A stretch of 64,000 nucleotides of DNA from positions 1 through 64,000 of the forward strand of contig CAWBLP010000025.1 in the NCBI GenBank assembly GCA_963789495.1, in the 5' to 3' direction. This document shows positions 1-8,811 of the stretch, piece by piece; the first letter of the stretch is position 1, and the number at the start of each line of letters is the position of its first letter. The DNA comes from CAWBLP01 sp963789495. Lineage in GTDB: Bacteria > Pseudomonadota > Alphaproteobacteria > Acetobacterales > Acetobacteraceae. The position numbers and the translations under genes were made by a program. The notes below the pieces were generated by a model. It searched no databases. It was not told where the DNA came from and saw only the letters and a program-made list of their open reading frames with translations.

Positions 1-597
1 CAGCCAGTAGCCCCGGCAGTCGCTCAGGATACGTTGAACGGTCGCCGGCTTCGCCTCGGCCATCAAGTCCGTCACCCACCGCCGGACCTCGGGGCGGGTC
101 ACCATCTGGACCAGCCGGAAACGCCCAGCCAGCCGCTCAATGGCGGCCCGGCGCATGCTCGCCGTCTTGGCCTGGACCTGAAGCGATCCGAGCCACTCGC
201 CCAAATGCTCCTTGACCGGCACCCGCGCGCCAGTGGCCTCGGCGTAGAACTGCTGCGCCTCGGGCGAGGCGGATGGCAGTTGCCCGATATCCACCGTCAG
301 GGCTCCAATATCGCTGGCCGCCATGTCGATCTGCTCAAGCACCGCGTCGCGATCTTCTTGAGTGCTGGCCCGGCGCAGCCTGTCGCGCCAGAACGCCGCA
401 TCGTCCATCGGCTGCCCCCGGGCCTTCTCGATCTGGCCTTTCCATTGGGCGACCAGTGGTGCGGCCCGGCGCTTGGCAATGGCTAGGCTGTCGGTCTTGA
501 GGGTCTGGCGGAACACGCGCTTTCCCAGGCCCACCCGCACGTCCGCGGGCACGTCGAGATAGGCAAAGTAGGTGCGATAGCGGCGCTCGATCGGCAT
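1..597 (-). CDS. Tyrosine recombinase (phage-type integrase), N-terminal part, runs off left edge
   Basis: The frame reads from ATG at 597 leftward without a stop to base 1, giving 199 residues. It opens MPIERRYRTYFAYLDVPADV, then a basic stretch (GLGKRVFRQTLKT, AKRRAAPLVAQWK), the layout of the N-terminal arm-binding domain of site-specific integrases. A core-binding (SAM-like) region follows, with KEHLGEWLGSLQ near residue 140 and AKPATVQRILSDCRGYW at the edge. The catalytic domain with the Arg-His-Arg-Tyr residues lies outside the window, so activity cannot be judged. The last 73 bases at the edge match 4502-4574 closely (about nine mismatches by hand), where a decayed relative lies on the same strand. 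Family assignment rests on layout and on the relative's ArgI motif. Confidence 0.75.
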   Translation of the reverse strand, partial: MPIERRYRTYFAYLDVPADVRVGLGKRVFRQTLKTDSLAIAKRRAAPLVAQWKGQIEKARGQPMDDAAFWRDRLRRASTQEDRDAVLEQIDMAASDIGALTVDIGQLPSASPEAQQFYAEATGARVPVKEHLGEWLGSLQVQAKTASMRRAAIERLAGRFRLVQMVTRPEVRRWVTDLMAEAKPATVQRILSDCRGYWL

Positions 598-1164
598 TGG
601 CGGCGGTCCCCTCCACCAAGGTATTCCACCAATGCGCCATCGGGCACAAGCTCAGAAAGTCCGCCATTTGAGCCACACACAGGGATTTTTTTTAGCACGC
701 TCGCGCTGGCTGTCCGATCCCGTAGGGGACGCCAGTGTTATCAAGGGCTTGGCGACGCGCCCCTCAATCCGTCCAACATCTGGCCAATATCCAGACATGG
801 ATGCGAGTGGATGCCATTTGACAGACTCTGATCGTTGCAAGTCCGTCGCTCACGTAACCGCGAGGATCGGATCTGCACGACGGGCGAGCCAAACGACGAA
901 TGGATCGGCGAAGTCCCCCGAACGCGTCAGCTTTCGGCTCCTGAAGCGCGTCATGGCAGCAGAGAAGAAGTCAATTGGCTACGGGCTGGATCGCCAATGG
1001 CTTCTGGGTGCCTATGGCGAGTGCATTGCAAGCGTGAAGGGTATCGCGCACAAGCCAGCGCTGTAAGTCAGCGCTGTAAGATCGAACTCGGAGCGAGCGT
1101 CGAACGTCCGGAGACAGTTGGCGGATAGCAGACAGCAACAGGGGCCGCACCTCGTCGCCCAGGG
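598..1164. other. Gene-poor stretch
   Basis: I see no convincing coding frame in these 567 bases. The open frames present have no recognisable motif and no good ribosome-binding site. A run of eight T occurs near 686-693. The stretch separates the integrase start from transposase debris and looks like decayed island DNA. Confidence 0.5.
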
Positions 1165-1475
1165 CTATCGCATTTGGCCGAGCACGGATCGGGCGAAGGC
1201 GTCGGACCGTCCGGAGCGTTTGCGCTGTCGTCGGATGGAGATACCGAGCTGGTGCGATGCAGGACGTTGACGGCGAGTTTTCGGATGATGGCGAGGTATT
1301 CCGCGCCAAGCTCCTTGCGGTTCCTGGCACGATCTTCGTCGAAGACCGTATCGAGCACCCAATGGAGGCCATTCTCGATGCCCAGTGGGTGTGCGCGGCC
1401 TCGGCGAGGCGCTGCGCGGTCAGACGCGCGGAGGACAGATAATAGGGTGGTTCGGCTGACCTTCTGGCCGCACTG
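1165..1475 (-). mobile_element. ISAs1-family transposase remnant (C-terminal end, frameshifted)
   Basis: On the minus strand three frames together give the C-terminal end of an ISAs1-type transposase. The order is YYLSSARLTAQRLAEA, HTHWA, then IENGLHWVLDTVFDED, LGAEYLAIIRKLAVNVL, and finally RRQRKRSGRSDAFARSVLG with a stop at 1165. The HW.IENGLHWVLD..F.ED block is the family hallmark carrying the last catalytic acidic residue. At least two single-base shifts separate the pieces, and the N-terminal two thirds of the gene are absent. No intact terminal repeats were found. It is a dead insertion-sequence fragment and marks this stretch as mobile-element debris. Confidence 0.7.
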
Positions 1476-1605
1476 AATGGGCGGAGTGGTTTTACCGCAG
1501 ACTGCTTGTCCTATCGGTATGGATTCGCTGTCCACAGCTACGGTCTAAAAGTCGCCCCTCGGCGCACGCGCCTTCCCAGGCGCGCTCCGCCCCGCATCGA
1601 TGCTG

Positions 1606-1884
1606 CTAGTGGTCGCGCAACACGTCCGACCCCAATTCGTCGCTGCGGTCGAGATGGTGGCTGTCGGGGCCTAACCGAGAGACGGTCGTTACTGCTGACT
1701 CGGTGCGACTGTCCCGTCCGGCTTTGATAGCTGAGGATCGGTCTCGTTGCCTTGCGGAGTTCTCATATTGCCAGGCCATCTCTCGCAGCTCATCGGACAA
1801 GGCGGGATCGCTGACCGTCGAAGCCAACGCCCTGAGTGAATAAGCCCACGCCCGGAAAGGGCATACCGTCGTCTCGTCGGCCAT
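1606..1884 (-). CDS. Small protein of unknown function
   Basis: The frame gives about 92 residues starting MADETTVCPFRAWAYSLR, with an upstream in-frame GTG at 1893. The first half has a helical pattern, RALASTVSDPALSDELREM then AWQYENSA, like small alphaproteobacterial proteins with paired helices; the product at 28666-28905 has a similar style. The second half is low in pattern and may be degenerate. No strong ribosome-binding site precedes it. It could be a real small gene or an eroded one. Confidence 0.35.
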   Translation of the reverse strand: MADETTVCPFRAWAYSLRALASTVSDPALSDELREMAWQYENSARQRDRSSAIKAGRDSRTESAVTTVSRLGPDSHHLDRSDELGSDVLRDH

Positions 1885-2394
1885 TTGAACCACCCGGATA
1901 GGATGGCCGAGAGTAGGCGAGCGTCGTTCCAGCGCCGGTAACGAGGGCGTGCATTACCGTAAAAAAAAGTACCAGTTACAAAGAAGAACATCGATTGCGG
2001 GATCAGCGCGCCGTAAATTGTATCAGTTTGGCGTTATAGGCGACAGGTCGCAGTTCTACACGCAGTCGTACATGTCGAGGAAAAATTTGCAGCGCGCCGG
2101 TTGAAGTGAAAGAATCGCTACATGCGCGGTAGCAGGTAACCTGCGTGGAACCACTACCATCGACGATGGGTTGGAACTGGCTTAGGGCTTGAAAAAATCC
2201 GGCCGTTCGTCGCGTGCGATTGGCATGCGAGGCTCTTACGTTCACCCTGCCCGCCGGGGGATTCAAAAGATCGTGTCCAAGAACGGCGCGTAACAATTGC
2301 TGTGAAGTACCTCACTGACATACGCAATGCCAGTGTGCAAACGCGCGGTAGGCGAGTGGGAAGGACCAGAATTCGAGCAGGGAGGAACAGAAAC
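1885..2394. other. Gene-poor stretch before the C39-like peptidase
   Basis: No convincing gene is visible. The only clear signal is at the right end: GGGAGGAAC just before the GTG at 2395, a good ribosome-binding site for the peptidase gene. Base composition is lower in GC than the rest of the window, in keeping with acquired DNA. Confidence 0.4.
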
Positions 2395-3052
2395 GTGGCC
2401 GGGACATCGAAGCTTCTGGACGTGCCGTATCTTGTCCAGCCTGACGCAACATGGTGTCAATCGACAGGTACTAAAGATGTTTGCTATGTACATAGAAAGG
2501 TCTGTGCTTAAGGCATCATTTGGGGGCGCGGACAGGGCTATTGGCGATATTTGGAAGGAAATCAATCAATCGCCGGATCGCCCGGCGAAAGCCCGAAATG
2601 CGCACAAGAATATGCTTTGGTGGCTGGAGCAGCGCTATCATCCGCCGCTGAATTTCGAATACATACAATCACATTTCATCGATACTGCTATAGCGTCCGT
2701 GATCCGCTTTATCGACGGGGGCTTTCCGGTGCTGGCCAGTGTCAGCCACCAAGCCGTCAAAGGCCACATTATCCTGATCATCGGTTATGACGGGAACGAA
2801 GGCCTGGCCTGTTCAGCCGACCTCCGCTTCATCGTTCACGATCCCTACGGACGCTTTGATCCCAGCCTGACACATCGCATGTTTGGCCGCCACCGCTGGG
2901 ATGGGGGAGCTAGCCTGGTTGGCGGTAGCGAAATGGGACCAGGACAGGCCAACCGGGTCCCAGTCGCGTCCGTAGGGCGGCAGAGGGACGGTGACGCGGC
3001 ACACGGCAACTTCTACTTCATCTCGTGCACCGAAGGTCCGATGAATATCTGA
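2395..3052 (+). pseudogene. C39-like cysteine peptidase, frameshifted
   Basis: Reading from GTG at 2395 gives VAGTSKLLDVPYLVQPDATW followed by CQST, the start of a papain-like C39 peptidase with the catalytic Cys in WCQST (residue 21). The frame then stops, but removing one base near 2470 (GGTACTAAAG) restores LKMFAMYIERSVLKASFGG and the rest. The catalytic His lies in KGHIILIIGYDG and a downstream Asp in HDPYGRF. With the extra base the span is 658 bases, one more than a whole number of codons, so about 218 residues are expected. There is no signal peptide. Relatives of this short type are often lone peptidases in accessory DNA; the substrate is unknown. A sequencing error would make this an intact gene. 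Confidence 0.65.
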
Positions 3053-3656
3053 GGCGTTCCGCTGCGAGCCCTAGCCGCTGGAGATTGGTGCCGCCGGCAA
3101 CCCGTTGCCCCTGTGGGTGCCGCTTGTGCGGATGGCATCCTCCGCGCTGGTGGCCGGTGCCCTGCTTGTGCTGCGTCGTGCGATCGTCCTCGGCCACAGC
3201 AGGCACGGGCACAGGCGATGCCAGGGGGGCTTCGCTGGCGATCGACTACGGGGGGTGGGGCGCGGTTGTCCTATCCACCCCGTTTGACACACGCAGCCAA
3301 CCTGACGATATGCCAAATTCGTTGCCAATTACCATAATAACCCGCCGCAATTCCGGCAAAACCCCAGGTTGTTCTACGCTTTGCAGCCGCAACGACCGGA
3401 TGGCTACCGCGTCCTATTGGCATGACGTTACGCCACCGTCCACCATTATGGGGCCAGGCCGTCGTCAAATGGCGGCGCAATCTCCGGAGATCTATCAATT
3501 CTGACAGGTTTATATTTGTATACATCTTAGTTACAGTAGTATATGGACGGCTTTGATATAATATTTCAGTTGCAACTGTGGCATTGCTGGATATACCGTA
3601 TGCGGCGACCGCGCATACCGGCGACGGTCTGACGCACCTGGATGAGAGGGCTGCCC
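3053..3656. other. Gene-poor stretch with an AT-rich patch and possible promoter
   Basis: No coding frame is convincing here. From about 3495 to 3600 the DNA is strikingly AT-rich for this window and contains TATAAT at 3557-3562 within TTTGATATAATATTTC, on the strand of the next gene. No well-placed TTGACA-like box is clear; the nearest candidate, TTACAG, is about 20 bases upstream. It may drive the small gene at 3657. GAGAGGG lies 8 bases before that start. Confidence 0.4.
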
Positions 3657-4112
3657 ATGACCGTCGCATCGTTGGTTCCGCTGTATTTCGATTTCTTAAC
3701 CGCGCCAGCCAATGATGACGACATTAGCGCTCACGACGACCTGGTGCTGCGCCAAACCGACCTGGCACTCCTGCGACGTCTCAAGGCAAATTGCCCGGTC
3801 CAAATTCGGGCTGGCTTGCTGGACCCTGGCTACAGCCGGCTATGCAGCTATCGGCTTCTCCAGATCGAGGGAGGAACCATGAGCATCACCGATCTGGGCC
3901 GCGACGTCGTGAAGATGAACGCCAGTGTCCGCATCCCAATCCTCGACTGGGAGGACTGGATGGAGACTGCCACCGATGCGGATTGGGACGCCCTGACCGC
4001 CGCGGAACGGCGCGACCTAGACGTCCACCTGGATGAAATGTGCCGCTTCCTTGGAAACGAGCCTGACGTGGACCCTGACGTGGACCCTGACGAAGCGCCG
4101 GAGGGGGCGTGA
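3657..4112 (+). CDS. Acidic protein of unknown function
   Basis: The ATG at 3657 is preceded by GAGAGGG, which favours it over the in-frame ATG at 3642. The 151-residue product has no signal peptide or membrane segment. Residues 30-85 (LALLRRLKANC, then YRLLQIEGGTMSITDLGRDV) have the spacing of a winged-helix fold, but this is only an impression. The C-terminal third is strongly acidic (DWEDWMETATDADWDAL) and ends with the repeated DVDPDVDPD, coded by two copies of a 12-base unit. I do not recognise a family. Its place between a peptidase pseudogene and an integrase remnant marks it as island cargo. Confidence 0.5.
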   Translation: MTVASLVPLYFDFLTAPANDDDISAHDDLVLRQTDLALLRRLKANCPVQIRAGLLDPGYSRLCSYRLLQIEGGTMSITDLGRDVVKMNASVRIPILDWEDWMETATDADWDALTAAERRDLDVHLDEMCRFLGNEPDVDPDVDPDEAPEGA

Positions 4113-4166
4113 ACCATAACTGAGGCCTGCCAGCCTTCTGCCACCAGGGCTGCCCGCCTACGTATG

Positions 4167-4577
4167 TCAGGCGTTATGCCGCATCCCCTGACGCACCGCC
4201 TCTTGCTCGTCCTTCAGCCTGGCGATCTGTGGCGCAGTGTTTTCGCAGGGTTCGGCGATGGTGAAGCGGTCGGACGTCACCTTCTCACCTTGAGGGCGCA
4301 CCGCTCCTCCCGCCGAGCACCAGAATACATCGCCAGTCGGATCAGGCCGGCAAGCTGGTCGTCTCCGCGGGCCACAGCCTCACCAAGCAGCCGCACCACC
4401 TCGGCCGGCTCAAACTGCTACCAAAAGACCGTCTTCCCTTCAGGCCCAGCTTGTCGAAGGGGCCGCGCGTCTGGCACGACATTGACGGTGGCCAGATAGC
4501 GCCAGTAACCGCGGCAGTCGCTCAGGATGCGCTGGACGGTCGTTGGCTTCGCATCGGCCATCAAGTCCGTCGCCAGG
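4167..4577 (-). pseudogene. Tyrosine recombinase remnant, multiply frameshifted
   Basis: Minus-strand frames give TDLMADAKPTTVQRILSDC then RGYWRYLATVNVVP, matching the edge of the integrase at 1-597. After a shift comes GPFDKLGLKGK, a stop, then AEVVRLLGEAVARGDDQL and LIRLAMYSGARREERCALKV. The SGAR..E..AL block is the ArgI box of tyrosine recombinases. After another shift comes EKVTSDRFTIAEPCENT, and the frame ends near 4167. The later catalytic boxes (HxxR, Tyr) are missing. It is a dead, internally decayed copy, and with the left-edge gene it brackets the first 4.6 kb. Confidence 0.75.
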
Positions 4578-4615
4578 GAGATCATCCGGGTCAAAGTCGC
4601 TGCGCCGGTCCTCGG

Positions 4616-5446
4616 CTAGGCACCGCCCCCGGTGCGCCGCGATCGGCCGATCAGCTGGGACAGCACGACCAGCAGCGAGGACAGCACGATCATCACGGTG
4701 GAGATGGCGGCGATGGTCGGATCGATCTGGTCACGCAGCGCGTCGAACATCGCCCGGGTCAGCGTGGCGTTGGGGCCTCCGGAAATGAACATCGCCACCA
4801 CCACCTCGTCGAACGAGGTCAGGAAGGACAGCACCGCACTGGTGACGACGGCGAACTGGACCTGCGGCATGGTCACCATCCGGAATGCCCGCAGGCGGGA
4901 AGCGCCGAGGCTGCGCGCCACCATCTCCTGGTTCAGGTCGAAGCTCTTCAATGCCGAGGTCATCACCATCACCACCAGCGGCAGCGCCAGCATGCTGTGC
5001 GCCAGCACCAGGCCGCCGATCGTGTCCAGTAGCTTCAGCTTGACGTAGACGTAGAACACGCCGATCGCCACCAGGATCACCGGCACGACGATCGGCGTCA
5101 GCAGCATCGCGAGCGCCAGCCGGGCCCAGCGCGTGCGCGACACCAGCAGCCCGTATGCCGCCATGGTGCCCAGCGGCACCGCGACCACCATCGTCAGCAC
5201 GCCGGCCTTCAGCGAGGTGAGGGTGGCCTGGATCCATTCCGGCGAGCCCAGGTAGTGTGCGTACCAGCGCAGCGACAGATGGTGCGGCGGGAACTCCAGG
5301 TAGTCCGAGGCGGAGAACGACATGGGAATGACGATCAGCGTCGGCAGCACCAGGAACGCCATGACGACCACGGCCACGGCGTAGAGCCACAGCCGCGCAC
5401 CATGCGTCACCTGGGTCGGGGAAGCGGGTGCGCGCCACCAGGTCAT
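4616..5446 (-). CDS. ABC transporter inner-membrane permease, PotC-type
   Basis: This 276-residue protein is the second of two permeases of a spermidine/putrescine-type importer. Its start ATG at 5446 overlaps the stop of the upstream permease (ATGA), so the longer upstream frame is an artefact. Membrane segments are clear, for example LWLYAVAVVVMAFLVLPTLI near the N-terminus, GVLTMVVAVPLGTMAAYG, and IAAISTVMIVLSSLLVVLSQ at the end. The EAA-type loop that docks on the ATPase is visible as EMVARSLGASRLRAFRMVTM, near residue 190. The last gene of the operon, it stops 40 bases from the integrase remnant, so the island edge lies just beyond it. The substrate is likely a small cationic or amino compound; this is family-based. 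Confidence 0.9.
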   Translation of the reverse strand: MTWWRAPASPTQVTHGARLWLYAVAVVVMAFLVLPTLIVIPMSFSASDYLEFPPHHLSLRWYAHYLGSPEWIQATLTSLKAGVLTMVVAVPLGTMAAYGLLVSRTRWARLALAMLLTPIVVPVILVAIGVFYVYVKLKLLDTIGGLVLAHSMLALPLVVMVMTSALKSFDLNQEMVARSLGASRLRAFRMVTMPQVQFAVVTSAVLSFLTSFDEVVVAMFISGGPNATLTRAMFDALRDQIDPTIAAISTVMIVLSSLLVVLSQLIGRSRRTGGGA

Positions 5447-6336
5447 GTGCCATGCCCGCCGAACAGCCGGTCGGCGCCGGCCAGCCGCGTCGCGATCCAC
5501 AGGATGGCGCCGGTCAGCACCAGCAGCACCACGCCCAGCGCGCTCGCCGCGCCCCAGTTGAAGAAGATCTGGATATTCTTGGCGATGCCGTTGGCGACCA
5601 TGATCAGCTTGCCGCCGCCCAGCATCTCCGGCGTCACGTAGGCGCCGAGGCAGAGGATGAACACCATCAGCGATCCGGCGTACACCCCAGGCAGCGACAG
5701 CGGAAAGAACACGCGCCAGAACGCCTGGGTGGGCGAGGCGCCGAGGTTGGCCGCGGCCTTCACGTAGTCCAGGTCGATGGCGCGCATCGAGCCGTACACC
5801 GGCAGCACCAGGAACGGCAGCATGATGTGCACCAGGCCGATCAGCGTGCCGTTGAAGTTGTAGACCAAGGCCAGCGGCTGATGCCAAAGCCCGAGTTGGA
5901 TGCCCCAGTCGTTGATCAGCCCGTGCCGCTGCAGCAGCACCAGCCAGGCGTAGGTGCGCACCAGGATCGAGGTCCAGAACGGCATCAGCACGCCCAGCAT
6001 GCACAGATTGGCGACCCGGCGGGGCAGCTGGGCCAAAACATAGGCGAGGGGGTAGCCCAGTACCAGGCAAATCACGGTGGCGGCGGCGCTGATCTCGAAG
6101 GTGGCCAGCAGGATGCGACCGTAGGACGCCTCGCGCACCAGGCGCTGGTAGTTGGCCAGGCTGAGTGCGCCGCGGCCGTCCAGGAACGACAGCCAGAACA
6201 GCCAGGCGACCGGGATCACCAGGATCACCGTCACCACCAGCAGCGCGGGCACGCCCAGCCCGAACAGCACCATCCGCTCGTTGCGTTCGTCCCGCCGCAG
6301 GTCGGCCTGGAACGGGCGGCCGGCCATGTCGCTCAT
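5443..6336 (-). CDS. ABC transporter inner-membrane permease, PotB-type
   Basis: The ATG at 6336 overlaps the expected stop of the ATPase gene (ATGA) and gives 297 residues. Hydrophobic segments include MVLFGLGVPALLVVTVILVI near residue 25 and IVMLPFLVLP-like stretches further on. The EAA loop reads YVKAAANLGASPTQAFWRVF, near residue 200, followed by FPLSLPGVYAGSL. It pairs with the PotC-type permease, which starts 4 bases before this gene ends. Because of an indel in the ATPase gene, a continuous frame joins the two, but the overlap and the normal N-terminus here show they are separate proteins. Confidence 0.9.
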   Translation of the reverse strand: MSDMAGRPFQADLRRDERNERMVLFGLGVPALLVVTVILVIPVAWLFWLSFLDGRGALSLANYQRLVREASYGRILLATFEISAAATVICLVLGYPLAYVLAQLPRRVANLCMLGVLMPFWTSILVRTYAWLVLLQRHGLINDWGIQLGLWHQPLALVYNFNGTLIGLVHIMLPFLVLPVYGSMRAIDLDYVKAAANLGASPTQAFWRVFFPLSLPGVYAGSLMVFILCLGAYVTPEMLGGGKLIMVANGIAKNIQIFFNWGAASALGVVLLVLTGAILWIATRLAGADRLFGGHGT

Positions 6337-7422
6337 GCGGCCCCGCTGTCGTCGGCCAGCAGGATGGTGTCCTCCGGGCTCAGTGCCAGGGTGATGGCCG
6401 CGCCGCGTTGCGGCAGTGTTGCCAGTGCCACGCTGGTGGAGACGCGCCGGACCCCGAGCAGATTGCCATCCGCGAGACGCACCTGCAGCAGGTACGCTGT
6501 CGCCCTGGTACACGATGTCCTCGACCTGGCCGTGCAGCAGGTTCATGTCGGCCGATGTGGCGGTGTCGAGCATCTGCAGCCGTTCCGGCCGCACCATCAG
6601 CAGGCGGGCGCCATGCGGTGCCGCACCCTCCGGCAGTTTCAGCCGCTGTCCCGCATAGCCATACCCGCCGCCGCTCTGCTCGATTGGCAGGAAGGTCAAT
6701 TCACCGATGAACTCCGCGACGAAGCGCGTGGCGGGCCGTTCATACAGGCTGCGCGGGGCATCGAGCTGGATGATGCGTCCGCGGTTCAGCACCGCGATGC
6801 GGTCGGACATGGTCAGTGCCTCGCGCTGGTCATGCGTGACATAGACCGTCGTCATGTCGAGTGTCTCGTGCAGCCGGCGCAGCTCGATCTGCATGTGCTC
6901 GCGCAGCTGCTTGTCGAGCGCGGAGAGCGGTTCGTCCATCAGCAGGATGCGCGGCTCGAACACGATGGCGCGGGCCAGCGCGACACGCTGGCGCTGCCCG
7001 CCGGACAACTCGTCCACCCGGCGCGTGCCGTAGCCGCCGAGTTGCACCAAGTCCAGCGCCCACTCAACCTTGCGCACCGCCTCGGCGCGCTGCATGCCGC
7101 GCAGCCGCAGCGGAAAGCCGACATTGGCCGCGACGTCCATGTGCGGGAACAGCGCGTAGTTCTGGAACACCATGCCGAGGTCGCGCTTGTGCGGCGCGAC
7201 GCGGATCATCTCCGCGTCACCGAAGCGCAGGCTGCCGTGGTCGGGGCGGATGAAGCCGGCGATCACCATCAGCAGCGTGGTCTTGCCGGAGCCGGAGGGG
7301 CCGAGCAGCGTCAGGAATTCGCCGCTGCTGATGTCCAGATCGACGTTGTCCAGCGCCCGGACATGGCCGTAGCGCTTGCCGATCTTTCGGATGGTGATCG
7401 GGAGCGATGCGTCACGTGCCAT
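6333..7422 (-). pseudogene. ABC transporter ATP-binding protein, PotA-type, frameshifted near 3' end
   Basis: The N-terminal 300 residues are an intact ATPase: Walker A LLGPSGSGKTTLL near residue 40, Q-loop VFQNYALFPHM, signature ELSGGQRQRVALARAI, Walker B RILLMDEPLSALD and switch His in VYVTHDQ. The C-terminal TOBE-type domain runs to VEDIVYQGDS, then the frame shifts. Dropping one base at about 6493-6497 restores YLLQVRLADGNLLGV through LADDSGAA and a stop at 6333, which overlaps the next gene by ATGA. The span is one base over a whole number of codons, as expected. If the base is real, the protein reads into the permease. It energises the importer made by the two permeases and the binding protein at 7702. 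Confidence 0.85.
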
Positions 7423-7433
7423 TCGGACTCCAT

Positions 7434-7511
7434 TGCAGTGGCGGCAGTGGGCCGGGGTCAGGCAGCATCGGCTGCAATGGCGGCAGTCGAGCGGGGTCAG
7501 GCGGCATCGGC
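7434..7511. repeat. Two tandem copies of a 39-base unit
   Basis: The unit starts TGCARTGGCGGCAGT and ends GGCAGCATCGGC or GGCGGCATCGGC. Copies are 7434-7472 and 7473-7511. They lie just upstream of the ATPase start, in the 279-base gap after the binding-protein gene. Confidence 0.75.
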
Positions 7512-7701
7512 CGGCACCGAGCTGTCATGGCCGGCGGTGTGCCGGCCAGCCGCCCCGCAACGATCTCGTCGGGCTGCAGCATGCCCGCGCGGACCGATGT
7601 GGGTGGCCGGCGCGGGGTCGGCCATGACACGATCGGGCGGAACAATGCGGACCGACCCGGGCCGTGACCGGATCGGCGAGCCCGATCGACCGCAGACGCC
7701 G

Positions 7702-8766
7702 TCACGCCGTCAGCATGTTCTGGTACGCCTCCGACGCCTTCGCCTCGAACTTGATGTACCACTCGGTATCGATGGGCAACTGCAGCGCCGCATTGGCCGG
7801 ATAGGACGGCAGCTTCTTCGCATAGGCCGGATCGATCACGCCCAGGTCGTACGCCTTCTTGTTGGTCGGTCCGTAGGTGATGTCCTTGGTCAGGTCGGCC
7901 TGGTAGTGCGGCTTGCTGATCTCGGCCAGGAACTTCATCGCCAGTTCCTTGTGCGGCGCGCCCTTCGGGATCGCATAGGCGTCGTAGTCCAACAGCGCCT
8001 GGTTGAAGGTGTAGGCAACATGAGCGCCGTCCTTCGCCACCGCGTCGAAGCGGCCGTTCCAGCCGGTGATCATGTCCACCTCGCCGTCCTTCATCAGCTG
8101 CGCGTGCTGCGCGCCGGACGACCACCACACCGCGACGTGCGGCTTCAGCTGCTTGATCTTCTCGATGGCGCGCTCGATCCCGCCAGACGCCGACAGCACC
8201 TTGTACACTTCGTTGATCGGCACGCCGTCTGCCATCAGCGCCGGCTCCAGCGCGCCGGCCACCGCATTGCGATAGCTGCGCTTGCCGGGGAACTTCTTCA
8301 CGTCCCAGAAATCCGCCCAGCTCTGCGGTGCCTTGCTGTCGTAGGTCTTGGTGTTCCACGCCATCACGGTGGAGAACACGTCGCCGCCGACGCAGTATTC
8401 CTGCCAGGTGCCGGGCAGGAAGCTGGAGACGTCGATGGTCTTGTAGTCCAGCTTCTCCAGGATGCCCTCGGCGCCGGCGCGCGCCGCGCTGCCCGATCCG
8501 CTGGCCACAACGTCCCAGGTCACCGCGCCAGCCTGCACCTGCAGGCGCAGTTGGCCGATGCCGGTATAGGTGCGCTCGGTTACCGTGATGTCCAGCGCCT
8601 TCGCGGCGGGCTGGAACAGCGCCTTGCTCTCGGCCGCCTGATAGGCACCGCCGAACGAGACCACGGTGAGTTCCTGCGCGGCCCGCGCCAGTGAGGGCGC
8701 CAGTGACGGCGCCACGGCCCCGGCGCCCAGCGCCGCGGCGGAAGTCAGGAATGTCCTTCGCTGCAT
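7702..8766 (-). CDS. ABC transporter periplasmic substrate-binding protein (PotD/PotF-like)
   Basis: This 354-residue protein begins MQRRTFLTSAAALGAGAV with a twin-Arg-like RRTFL and an Ala-rich export signal ending near ARAAQ (residue 31). The mature part has the extracellular solute-binding fold used by polyamine-type importers: ELTVVSFGGAYQAAE at its start, TWDVVASGSGSAAR, PQSWADFWDVKKFPGKR and ITGWNGRFDAVAKDG. GGGAGGA precedes the ATG. It is cotranscribed with the ATPase and permeases downstream and the enolase-superfamily gene upstream. Ligand is unknown; the PotD-like family binds polyamines, opines and similar amino compounds. Confidence 0.9.
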   Translation of the reverse strand: MQRRTFLTSAAALGAGAVAPSLAPSLARAAQELTVVSFGGAYQAAESKALFQPAAKALDITVTERTYTGIGQLRLQVQAGAVTWDVVASGSGSAARAGAEGILEKLDYKTIDVSSFLPGTWQEYCVGGDVFSTVMAWNTKTYDSKAPQSWADFWDVKKFPGKRSYRNAVAGALEPALMADGVPINEVYKVLSASGGIERAIEKIKQLKPHVAVWWSSGAQHAQLMKDGEVDMITGWNGRFDAVAKDGAHVAYTFNQALLDYDAYAIPKGAPHKELAMKFLAEISKPHYQADLTKDITYGPTNKKAYDLGVIDPAYAKKLPSYPANAALQLPIDTEWYIKFEAKASEAYQNMLTA

Positions 8767-8811
8767 CGTGTCCTCCCTGTGAGATGGATCATTCGCGTCA
8801 TCGCCCGGACC

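Noticed and set aside
1..4615. An intact prophage or defence island
   Set aside because: Only integrase and transposase remnants, a lone peptidase-like gene and small unknown genes are present; no phage structural or defence genes were seen.
5443..7422. A 659-residue fused ATPase-permease protein
   Set aside because: The linking segment has no conserved pattern. Removing one base restores a normal ATPase C-terminus and an ATGA overlap with the permease start, so these are two proteins and an indel.
5428..8694. Plus-strand frame of 1088 residues
   Set aside because: It is the reverse-strand shadow of the ABC transporter genes, rich in Gln/His/Arg with no domain.
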